60,911 bases of DNA. Source: an uncultured Eubacteriales bacterium (GTDB taxonomy: Bacteria > Bacillota > Clostridia > Oscillospirales > Acutalibacteraceae). Within the stretch, counting starts at the first letter, position 1. Each line of letters begins with the position of its first letter. The position numbers were made by a program, and so were the translations under genes. The stretch covers positions 1 through 60,911 of the forward strand of contig CAKSNE010000012.1 in assembly GCA_934476085.1 (NCBI GenBank), read 5' to 3'. The notes under the pieces are model-generated. The model was not told where the DNA came from, did not search any database, and saw nothing but the letters and a program-made list of their open reading frames with translations. Positions 50,753 through 58,334 of this stretch are shown in pieces.

Positions 50753-53575
50753 ATGAAAGTATCTGTAATTATTGCAGCGTATAACGCTGAAAAATATTTA
50801 GTTGAAACAATGGAAAGCATTGTTAATCAAACAATTGATGATTATGAAATAATAGTTATTGATGACGGTTCAGAAGATGAAACTTTGTCAATTTTAAATG
50901 ATTATTCATCAAATTATGATAATCTTACTGTTTTAACTCAAGAGAATAGTGGACCTTCTGCTGCCAGAAACAAAGGTTTAGACATTGCAAAAGGAGATTA
51001 TGTTTTCTTTTTTGATGCCGATGATATTTTGGAGTCAAATGCACTGGAAGAAATGTATAAAGCCGCTGTTTCGAGAAATGCTGATTTAGTAATTGCTAAA
51101 TATGATGTTTTTGACCAATTTAAAAGTACATGCATTAATAATATAAACAGTTTGGTAGTTAAAAAAAGAATTAAAAAATATGATATAAATATACTTTGGA
51201 CTTTTTCTTTATCAAATAAGCTGTTTAGAAGAAGCTTGATTGAAAAGTATCATTTTAGACTTGCTGATATTTCTTATTCTGAAGATGGCGAGTTTTTGAT
51301 GAAATTCCTTTTCAAAACTAAAAAGATAACAGGTCTTGATATGGTTATTTTCCATTATAGGAGAATGACTTTAGGTGAGTTTGGCTCTATTACTTCGTAT
51401 ATCAATGCTTCAAAAGTTAAAGATTATATCACTGCTCATAATTTAATTTTAAAATCAGCAAGTGAAAGTCTTTTAAATGACAACAAATCTTATAAAACTA
51501 TTGAAGAAGCAAAAAAGAAAAATCCTGAAATCAGGGAATACATTAACGAAATCGTCAGAAAAGAGCTTCAGGTTTTATTAGAACAATTTTATTCTAAGTT
51601 TTGGAATGTCGACGAAGAAACAGTTAAGTTAATTGTTGACGAAGTTAATGAAAAAATTAAGATGCTTGATGTAGCGTCTATATCGTTATTAAAAAGCTCT
51701 CATTCTGAGTTTTGTGTTGACAATTTAATCACAACAAGACAAGAAGCATTAGAAAATGCTGCTTTTTCTGCTGTTTTATATGGTAATGAAGATAATAAAG
51801 AAAAGTTTATAAATTGTCTTTTTAGCTTGACTTTACAAACTTTAACTAATATTAAAATTTTCGTACCTTATAGTATGAAAGAAGCGATAGAAGAAGCAGA
51901 GATAATGCAAGAAAATATAATTTTATGCGATGTTTCTAATGAAAATGATTTGTATTACTATGCTTTGCAAAATACGAACACAGAGTTTATAGTATTTTGT
52001 GATGCAAGGTTTTTCTATTATTCTACTGCTTTAAAGCGTACATTTAAGTATTTTAGAAGAATTAATCCGGATTTTGTAATTGAACTTATTTATCATGGAA
52101 ATTTTGGTGAGCTTCAGCCTGTTACATTAAATAAGGTTGCTTTTTCATATTTAAAAGACGGTTATAGATACGGAAAAGGCTTATTGACCGATAGAACTTT
52201 GGCTAATAAATTTTTTAAAGTACATTTTTTAAGAAAAAGAGTTGATTTTTCAAAATCATTAATTGATAATCTTAAGAGTTTATATGGTTTTGGTTATTAC
52301 AATTTCCTTAATAATGCGTTAGTTGTTTATGATGATATCAATGAGAGTTTTATTGATGTTGTTGCTACTGATGAAAATCGCACAGAACTTAATAATTATT
52401 TATCAGAAGGCATAAATGATTTAAAAGATGCAGAGTTAAAGCTTAAATATTCAGAGTCATTAATGAAACTTCAAAAATTAAAAAATGATTCTATTTCTAA
52501 TATTTTAAAAAATATTGTTATTTATTTTTACTCTAAAAATAATAAGGTTAAAAACCAAGTTTTGTTTTACTCAATTAGAAAAAATAAAGAGTTGGAAGGA
52601 AATTCTCAAGCTCTTTATCCTTATATTAAAGGAAATAAAATTATTAAAGCAAAACAATTACCGCATAATGTTTTTTATGAAATGAAAATGATTAAAGCAA
52701 TAATGACCAGTAAAGTTATTATTACTGATGATTATTTAAGATATTTAAGACATCTTGAAATAAAACCTAGTCAGCGTGTTATTCAACTTTGGCATGCTTG
52801 CGGTGCTTTTAAGAAATTCGGTCAACGAGGTACTAATATTGCTATTTCAACCGATAATGCCACCCATGCCCAATATAATATGGTTTCAGTTAGCGGCGAT
52901 TATGTAAGGTCGATTTACGCTGATGCTTTTGATGTTAACATTAAAAGGGTAAAGGCATTAGGATGTCCGTCAACAGACAAATTTTTTGATAAAAATAAAA
53001 TAAATAAAGTTAAAGATAAAATATACTCAAAACACCCTGAGTTTAAAGATAAGTATGTTATAATTTATGCTCCTACATTTAGAGATATAGGCAATGACAG
53101 AACTGTTTTTGAACCTGAAATTGATTTTGATAAATTATCAAAAGATTTGTTGCCAAATCAAGTGTTTTTAATTTGTCCGCATCCGGTAATGAAAAATAAA
53201 ATTGTTGATAAAAATTATGAAAATATAAAAGTAATGAGAGACTTTTCAACTGATGAGCTTATGCTTGTTTCTGATATGCTTGTTACCGATTATTCTTCAG
53301 TTATTTTTGAATATTCGCTCTTGAATAAGCCGATAGTCTTTTATTGCTATGATTTAATGAGCTATAATCGTGATTTTTATCTAAATTATCCTGATGATTT
53401 GCCGGGTGAAGTTTTAAAAACACAAGATGAGCTTACTGAGTTCATAAAAAATCCTAATAGACATATTATAACAGATAAGTATAATGAATTTGTTGAAAAA
53501 TATATGTCCGGTTGTGATGGTAAAAGTGCTGAGCGTATTGCAAAAATGATTAATTCATATCTCGGAGAAAATTAG
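50753..53575 (+). CDS. Family 2 glycosyltransferase fused to a CDP-glycerol glycerophosphotransferase domain
   Basis: This 940-aa protein has three parts. Residues 1-220 form a GT2 domain (VSVIIAAYNAEKYLVETMESI, VIDDGSEDET, SGPSAARNKGLDIA, and the DxD in FFDADDIL). Residues about 335-560 look like a second GT-A-like domain without a clear DxD (FSAVLYGNEDNKEKFINCLFSL). Residues about 610-935 are a TagF/TagB-like GT-B domain (IQLWHACGAFKKFG, IYAPTFRD, CPHPVMK, LVTDYSSVIFEYSLLNKPIVFY). It probably builds a teichoic-acid-like or glycerol-phosphate-decorated surface glycan on the cytoplasmic face. AGAGGA precedes the ATG. A second, degenerate homologue starts 2 nt downstream. Confidence 0.9.
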   Translation: MKVSVIIAAYNAEKYLVETMESIVNQTIDDYEIIVIDDGSEDETLSILNDYSSNYDNLTVLTQENSGPSAARNKGLDIAKGDYVFFFDADDILESNALEEMYKAAVSRNADLVIAKYDVFDQFKSTCINNINSLVVKKRIKKYDINILWTFSLSNKLFRRSLIEKYHFRLADISYSEDGEFLMKFLFKTKKITGLDMVIFHYRRMTLGEFGSITSYINASKVKDYITAHNLILKSASESLLNDNKSYKTIEEAKKKNPEIREYINEIVRKELQVLLEQFYSKFWNVDEETVKLIVDEVNEKIKMLDVASISLLKSSHSEFCVDNLITTRQEALENAAFSAVLYGNEDNKEKFINCLFSLTLQTLTNIKIFVPYSMKEAIEEAEIMQENIILCDVSNENDLYYYALQNTNTEFIVFCDARFFYYSTALKRTFKYFRRINPDFVIELIYHGNFGELQPVTLNKVAFSYLKDGYRYGKGLLTDRTLANKFFKVHFLRKRVDFSKSLIDNLKSLYGFGYYNFLNNALVVYDDINESFIDVVATDENRTELNNYLSEGINDLKDAELKLKYSESLMKLQKLKNDSISNILKNIVIYFYSKNNKVKNQVLFYSIRKNKELEGNSQALYPYIKGNKIIKAKQLPHNVFYEMKMIKAIMTSKVIITDDYLRYLRHLEIKPSQRVIQLWHACGAFKKFGQRGTNIAISTDNATHAQYNMVSVSGDYVRSIYADAFDVNIKRVKALGCPSTDKFFDKNKINKVKDKIYSKHPEFKDKYVIIYAPTFRDIGNDRTVFEPEIDFDKLSKDLLPNQVFLICPHPVMKNKIVDKNYENIKVMRDFSTDELMLVSDMLVTDYSSVIFEYSLLNKPIVFYCYDLMSYNRDFYLNYPDDLPGEVLKTQDELTEFIKNPNRHIITDKYNEFVEKYMSGCDGKSAERIAKMINSYLGEN

Positions 53576-53576
53576 T

Positions 53577-54602
53577 ATGGCAGTTAATAAAGTTGAGTTT
53601 ATCAGTAGCCATGGAAGAGGCTTTAATACTGATTTAAAAATTATAAAAGAATATTTGTTTAATAATGTTGATGATATCAAGTTTGACTTTTTTATAGGAA
53701 AAGACAATGCTAAAAATCCTTTTTATGCTAAGGGCGTTAGAAAGGCGAGAGCAGAGTTTAATAAAAGTGTTTCGAATGTTATTTGTATGGATGGTTCTTT
53801 GCCTGCAAAATTAAACAAGAACTTTGATAATACAAACAGAATTTTGTTTTCTGTTCCTTTTGATTATCAATTTAAAATCGGCTATTATTTGATAAAAAAC
53901 GGCAAGTTTAATGAAAAGAAAACCTTTAAAAATTTTACTCATATTTTTCCGGGTTCAAAATTTGGTGAAGAACTGTTAAATCAAGTTTTTGTTAATGATG
54001 CAAAAATAATTAAAGATGTTGAATTGCCTTTTAACTGGTTGGTTGATTACGGAAATAAAAAAGAATATTTTAAAACTAAATTTGAATATTATTTTCCTAA
54101 AATGAAAGGAAAAAAAGTAATTTCAATAGTAACTAATTCTCTTAAATCCACTAATGATATTAAACTTAAATGTGATTTAAAAGGGTTTTTAGACAAACTT
54201 TCGGATGACTGGTTTGTTTTAACAAACAATTATTCGCTTTTTAATCAAGCTTCTCAGCTAGATGAAAAATACACAGAAAAATTCGGCTATGTAAACATAT
54301 TTATTCCTTTACAATGGGTTATGTGTTTTACTGATTGTTTGCTTACAAATGTAGGTAGATATGCTACTGTGTTTGCGTCAACAGGAAATCCGGTCTATTG
54401 TTTGAGCTTTATGAAAAATTATTTTGAAAAATATGTGAAATCAATATATCCAACTATGTTTATTAATTCGTTAGATGATTTTAATAAAGAATATTTAGAT
54501 AATCATGATGAAATTGAAGATATAAAGAAATTTGTTGATATGTTTTCTTATAATTCTCCAGTAAGTCCCGGTAAAAAACTTGTTGAAATTATAAAAGAAT
54601 AA
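53577..54602 (+). CDS. Divergent GT-B-like protein, companion of the preceding transferase
   Basis: The 341-aa protein has no confidently named domain. Its C-terminal part, MCFTDCLLTNVGRYATVFASTGNPVYCL, lines up with MLVSDMLVTDYSSVIFEYSLLNKPIVFY of the upstream gene, the phosphate-binding region of CDP-glycerol transferases. The order HIFPGSKFGEELL then VISIVTNSL also recalls a GT-B layout. The key D-Y-S-S is replaced by N-V-G-R, so the donor or activity may differ or be lost. GGAG lies 10 nt before the ATG. It is surely co-expressed with the 940-aa gene and could be its partner in making one polymer. Confidence 0.7.
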   Translation: MAVNKVEFISSHGRGFNTDLKIIKEYLFNNVDDIKFDFFIGKDNAKNPFYAKGVRKARAEFNKSVSNVICMDGSLPAKLNKNFDNTNRILFSVPFDYQFKIGYYLIKNGKFNEKKTFKNFTHIFPGSKFGEELLNQVFVNDAKIIKDVELPFNWLVDYGNKKEYFKTKFEYYFPKMKGKKVISIVTNSLKSTNDIKLKCDLKGFLDKLSDDWFVLTNNYSLFNQASQLDEKYTEKFGYVNIFIPLQWVMCFTDCLLTNVGRYATVFASTGNPVYCLSFMKNYFEKYVKSIYPTMFINSLDDFNKEYLDNHDEIEDIKKFVDMFSYNSPVSPGKKLVEIIKE

Positions 54603-54605
54603 TTA

Positions 54606-54642
54606 AAAAGCTATTAGATTTAAAATAAGTCTAATAGCTTTT
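54606..54642 (+). terminator. Terminator of the glycosyltransferase pair
   Basis: AAAAGCTATTAGA (54606-54618) pairs with TCTAATAGCTTTT (54630-54642), followed by CTTTTC. Confidence 0.85.
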
Positions 54643-54693
54643 CTTTTCACTAAACTTTTTTGGAAAAGTAGAGCCATTTTAGAGCCAATTGCA

Positions 54694-54740
54694 AAAATAA
54701 AACCCCTGAAATGCCTTTAAATAAAGGCTTTCAGAGGTTT
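54694..54740 (-). terminator. Terminator of guaA
   Basis: An imperfect stem with arms around CCTTTA/TAAAGG and CTGAAA/TTTCAG spans about 54700-54740. On the minus strand it is followed by TTTTATTTTTG. Confidence 0.8.
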
Positions 54741-54746
54741 AGTTAA

Positions 54747-56291
54747 TTACTCCCACTCAACTGTTCCCGGAGGTTTTGAAGTTATATCGTAGACTACGCG
54801 GTTTACGTTTTTAACTTCATTAATAATTCTATTTGAAACTCTGCCCAAGATGTCGTAAGGAATTTTTGCAAAATCGGCGGTCATAAAGTCATCGGTTGTT
54901 ACTGCACGGATTGCGATTAACTCGTCATAAGTTCTGGCATCGCCCATAACGCCGACAGTTTTAACGCCCGGTAAAACTGCAAAGAACTGTGCCATTTCGC
55001 TAGCATAGCCGCATTTATCCATTTCATCACGCAAAATTGCGTCTGCCTCTTGCAAAAGTTTTACCTTTTGCTCGGTTACTTCGCCGATAATTCTAACGCC
55101 AAGACCGGGACCTGGGAACGGCTGACGCCATACCAATTCATGTGGCAATCCGAGCATTTCGCCGACTTTTCTAACCTCGTCTTTAAACAAGTCTTTTAAC
55201 GGCTCAATAACGCCTTTAAACTTAACTTCATCAGTAATTTTAACTTGATTATGGTGAGTTTTTATCTTTGCGGCATCGCCTTTACCACTTTCAATTCTAT
55301 CAGGATAGATAGTACCTTGAGCAAAATAGCCGTCGCCATAATTTTGTTTGATTTTTTCAGAGAAAACTTTATAAAATTCTGTACCGATAATATGTCTTTT
55401 ATCTTCAGGATCGGTATAGCCTTTTAATTTTTCATAGAAAGTATCTTGACAATTAACACGAACAAAATTCATATCAAAAAGTTTTGTGAAAGTTTGTTCA
55501 ACAAAATCGCCCTCGTTTTTTCTCATAAGACCTTGGTCAACGAAAACACAAGTTAATTGTTTACCAACCGCACGAGAAATAAGTGCAGCGGCAACAGATG
55601 AATCAACGCCACCTGAAAGTCCGAGAACAACGCCATCTGTACCGATTTCATCACGAATTTCTTGAACAGTTTTTTCAATAAAACTTTCCATTTTCCACTC
55701 GCCGACACATTTGCAAGCATTTCTTAGAAAACTATCAATCATTTTGATGCCGCAAATAGTGTGGTTAACTTCCGGGTGAAACTGAACGCCGTAAAACTTT
55801 TTATCAACATTTTCCATAGCGGCAACAGGACAGTTTTCTGTATGAGCAGTAATTTTAAAGCCTTCCGGCACTTCACTGATATAATCAGTATGGCTCATCC
55901 AAGAAATTTCTTTGTCGTTTAAACCGTCAACACCGCTAAACAAAACGCTTGATTTATCATAAACAGTCTCTGTTTTTCCGTATTCAGAATTTACACAACT
56001 GCTAACTGTACCGCCCAATGTATAAGCCATAAGCTGACAGCCATAGCAGATACCTAAAATCGGAATACCGAGTTCAAAAATCTCTTTACCGATATGCGGA
56101 GATTTTTCATCGTAAACACTGTTAGGACCGCCTGTAAAAATAATTCCTTTAGGTGCTAAATCTTTAATTTTCTCGATTGGTGTTGTATAAGGCAAAATCT
56201 CGCAATAAACGTTACAATCTCTAACTCTGCGAGCGATAAGTTGGTTATACTGACCGCCAAAATCAAGTACAATAACTAATTCTTTTGACAT
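54747..56291 (-). CDS. guaA: GMP synthase (glutamine-hydrolysing)
   Basis: GuaA converts XMP to GMP. The N-terminal glutaminase domain has Cys82 in GICYGCQLM and the His/Glu pair in YGVQFHPEV. The ATP pyrophosphatase has LSGGVDSSVAA, and the C-terminal dimer domain ends PPGTVEWE. The 514-aa length is normal. It starts 9 nt after purB, with AAGGAGA overlapping the purB end, so the two form a purine operon feeding GMP and AMP branches. Confidence 0.98.
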   Translation of the reverse strand: MSKELVIVLDFGGQYNQLIARRVRDCNVYCEILPYTTPIEKIKDLAPKGIIFTGGPNSVYDEKSPHIGKEIFELGIPILGICYGCQLMAYTLGGTVSSCVNSEYGKTETVYDKSSVLFSGVDGLNDKEISWMSHTDYISEVPEGFKITAHTENCPVAAMENVDKKFYGVQFHPEVNHTICGIKMIDSFLRNACKCVGEWKMESFIEKTVQEIRDEIGTDGVVLGLSGGVDSSVAAALISRAVGKQLTCVFVDQGLMRKNEGDFVEQTFTKLFDMNFVRVNCQDTFYEKLKGYTDPEDKRHIIGTEFYKVFSEKIKQNYGDGYFAQGTIYPDRIESGKGDAAKIKTHHNQVKITDEVKFKGVIEPLKDLFKDEVRKVGEMLGLPHELVWRQPFPGPGLGVRIIGEVTEQKVKLLQEADAILRDEMDKCGYASEMAQFFAVLPGVKTVGVMGDARTYDELIAIRAVTTDDFMTADFAKIPYDILGRVSNRIINEVKNVNRVVYDITSKPPGTVEWE

Positions 56292-56300
56292 AATATCTCC

Positions 56301-57728
56301 TTAAACATTGATTTCAGGCATTTCGCCATTGATATCATTATTTTTCAAAATTGGGTTAACAACATTTTCAATAAAACTGTCAACCTGCTTGTCCGCCATA
56401 CCGATAAAGTTTTTCGGGTTCATAACGCTTTGTAATTGTTCTAAAGTCATACCAAAACGCTTGTCAGCCGCAATGCGTTCAAGCAAATCATTTGGTTTAC
56501 CGTCTTCTTTAACTGTTTTAGCCGCAGCCATTGAATGAACACGGATAGCTTCGTGAAGTTCTTGTCTGTCTCCGCCGAGTTTTACAGCATCCATAAGAAT
56601 ATTTTCAGTAGCCATAAACGGAAGTTCTGACATTAAACGCTGATTGATAACTTTTTCATAAACAACCAAGCCGTCAGAAACATTGATAACAAGATTTAAA
56701 ATAGCGTCTACTGCTAAAAATCCTTCAGCAACTGAAATTCTCTTATTAGCAGAGTCATCAAGAGTTCTCTCAAACCATTGAGTTGCAGCAGTAATTGCAG
56801 GATTAAGCGCATCGCACATAACATAACGAGAAAGCGAAGCAATTCTCTCACTTCTCATAGGATTGCGTTTATAAGCCATAGCAGAAGAGCCGATTTGACC
56901 TTTTTCAAATGGTTCTTCGACTTCTTTTAAATGTTGCAAAAGACGAATATCATTAGAAAACTTATGTGCTGACTGAGCAACTGCTGAAAGACAGTTTAAT
57001 ACTCTGGTATCAATTTTTCTTGAATAAGTTTGTCCGGAAACTGCATAAGTTGATTCAAAGCCCATTTTCTCAGCGATTTTTTTATCAACTGCATTGATTT
57101 TTTCAATATCGCCGTCAAAAAGTTCTTTAAAAGACGCTTGAGTACCTGTTGTACCTTTTGAGCCAAGGAGTTTAAGTCTTGATAAAACAAAGTCAATTTC
57201 ATCAAGATCAAAAGTTAAATCTTGAATCCACAAAGTAGCACGTTTGCCAACAGTTGTAGGCTGAGCAGGCTGAAAATGAGTGAATGCAAGGGTAGGGGTG
57301 GCTTTATATTTAACAGCAAAATCAGACAAAAGTTTAATTGCTAAAATTACTTTTGAACGGATAAGCTCAAGACCTTTTTTCATAATGATAATATCAGTAT
57401 TATCACCAACGTAACAAGAAGTTGCACCAAGGTGAATTATACCTTTAGCCTTAGGGCATTGGTCGCCATAGGCTTTAACATGTGACATTACATCATGACG
57501 GCATTCTTTTTCATAAGCCGCAGCTTTTTCATAATCAACATCATTTACATGAGATTTTAACTCATTAATTTGTTCATCGGTAATATTAAGACCTAGTTCT
57601 TGTTCAGCCTCTGCTAATGCAATCCAAAGTTTTCTCCAGGTTGTAAATTTCATATCCGGCGAAAAGATAAATTGCATTTCTTTTGACGCATATCTAGAAC
57701 AAAGCGGACTTTCATAACTATTTTTCAT
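56301..57728 (-). CDS. purB: Adenylosuccinate lyase
   Basis: PurB acts twice in purine synthesis, releasing fumarate from SAICAR and from adenylosuccinate. The superfamily signature is GSSAMAYKRNPMRSER. Other hallmarks are GIIHLGATSCYVGDN and THFQPAQPTTVGKR. The 475-aa length matches the clostridial form. AAGGAG is present with a rather long 12-nt spacing to the ATG. It leads the purB-guaA operon behind a consensus promoter. Confidence 0.97.
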   Translation of the reverse strand: MKNSYESPLCSRYASKEMQFIFSPDMKFTTWRKLWIALAEAEQELGLNITDEQINELKSHVNDVDYEKAAAYEKECRHDVMSHVKAYGDQCPKAKGIIHLGATSCYVGDNTDIIIMKKGLELIRSKVILAIKLLSDFAVKYKATPTLAFTHFQPAQPTTVGKRATLWIQDLTFDLDEIDFVLSRLKLLGSKGTTGTQASFKELFDGDIEKINAVDKKIAEKMGFESTYAVSGQTYSRKIDTRVLNCLSAVAQSAHKFSNDIRLLQHLKEVEEPFEKGQIGSSAMAYKRNPMRSERIASLSRYVMCDALNPAITAATQWFERTLDDSANKRISVAEGFLAVDAILNLVINVSDGLVVYEKVINQRLMSELPFMATENILMDAVKLGGDRQELHEAIRVHSMAAAKTVKEDGKPNDLLERIAADKRFGMTLEQLQSVMNPKNFIGMADKQVDSFIENVVNPILKNNDINGEMPEINV

Positions 57729-57761
57729 AAGACTTAACTTCTCCTTTGCTTTTTACACTTA

Positions 57762-57790
57762 ATTATATAATTTTATTAATAGTTTGTCAA
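57762..57790 (-). promoter_or_regulatory. Promoter of purB-guaA
   Basis: On the minus strand TTGACA (complement of 57785-57790) and TATAAT (complement of 57762-57767) are 17 nt apart, a full consensus match. The leader is only about 30 nt, so no purine riboswitch is present. Confidence 0.9.
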
Positions 57791-57802
57791 CCAAAATAAA
57801 CA

Positions 57803-57837
57803 AAGACATCGCCCAAAAAAATTCAAGTCGATGTCTT
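57803..57837. other. Stem-loop upstream of spoVAE
   Basis: AAGACATCG (57803-57811) and CGATGTCTT (57829-57837) form a 9-bp stem with a 17-nt loop between purB and spoVAE. Its role is unclear. Confidence 0.4.
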
Positions 57838-57920
57838 AATTTATATGAAAAAAGTCAAGTTTAAACTATTCTTTGATATATTGTATGAATAATTGGCGAG
57901 ATTTGTTAAAAAATAAGTGC

Positions 57921-57938
57921 AAAGGAGTGATTTTTATT
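57921..57938 (+). promoter_or_regulatory. Ribosome site and AUU initiation codon of spoVAE
   Basis: AAAGGAG (57921-57927) lies 8 nt before ATT at 57936. Translation from this ATT begins IIYLWTFLVGG, which aligns residue for residue with the M-start of SpoVAE proteins. The in-frame GTG at 57927 overlaps the ribosome site, and the in-frame ATG at 57885 and TTG at 57873 have no ribosome site. Confidence 0.6.
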
Positions 57939-58289
57939 ATTTACTTATGGACTTTTTTAGTTGGTGGCACGCTTTGCGTAATCGGTCAGTTGTTAATTGA
58001 CTACACAAAACTTACACCTGCAAGGATTCTTGTGTGCTTTGTAGTAGCTGGCGTTGTATTTGAAGCACTTGGACTTTACGGCTATTTAGTAGACTTTGCA
58101 GGAGCAGGTGCAACTGTACCGCTGACAGGCTTTGGATACACAATTGCGACAGGTGTTAGAAAAGCAGTTTATGAATACGGATTTTTAGGTATTTTTACGG
58201 GCGGACTTACTGCAACCGCCGGTGGAATTACAGCAGCAATTGTTATTTCATATATAATTTCACTATTTTGTAAATCAAAATCTCAATAA
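57936..58289 (+). CDS. spoVAE: Stage V sporulation protein AE
   Basis: SpoVA proteins form the inner spore membrane channel for dipicolinic acid. The protein has three or four membrane helices and the family sequences FLVGGTLCVIGQLLIDYTKLTPARIL and FAGAGATVPLTGFG (in part). From the proposed AUU start it is 117 aa, the usual SpoVAE size; from the upstream ATG (57885) it would carry a polar 17-residue extension foreign to the family. spoVAC and spoVAD, its normal neighbours, are not beside it. Presence of the gene suggests an endospore-forming ancestry. Confidence 0.85.
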   Translation: MIYLWTFLVGGTLCVIGQLLIDYTKLTPARILVCFVVAGVVFEALGLYGYLVDFAGAGATVPLTGFGYTIATGVRKAVYEYGFLGIFTGGLTATAGGITAAIVISYIISLFCKSKSQ

Positions 58290-58291
58290 TT

Positions 58292-58326
58292 AAAAAACAC
58301 CCCTTTAAGTCAATGCTTAAAGGGGT
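58292..58326 (-). terminator. Terminator of the glycoside hydrolase gene
   Basis: ACCCCTTTAAG (58299-58309) pairs with CTTAAAGGGGT (58316-58326). The T-run follows on the minus strand, so it ends the minus-strand gene; it may also stop spoVAE transcripts weakly. Confidence 0.83.
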
Positions 58327-58334
58327 ATATGAAT

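Noticed and set aside
54661..54746. Possible remnant integration site at the 3' end of guaA, with a repeated AGAGCCA (in GAGCCATTTT and GAGCCAATTG).
   Set aside because: guaA 3' ends are known insertion sites, but no integrase, second copy of the guaA end or foreign cargo is seen nearby, and a repeat of seven bases is easily chance.
56028..56052. Met-to-Cys change beside the GuaA nucleophile (CYGCQ instead of CYGMQ).
   Set aside because: The catalytic Cys82 is intact, and as far as I recall this variant occurs in other clostridial GuaA proteins.
57729..57790. Purine riboswitch in the purB-guaA leader.
   Set aside because: The leader from the consensus promoter is only about 30 nt, too short for an aptamer.
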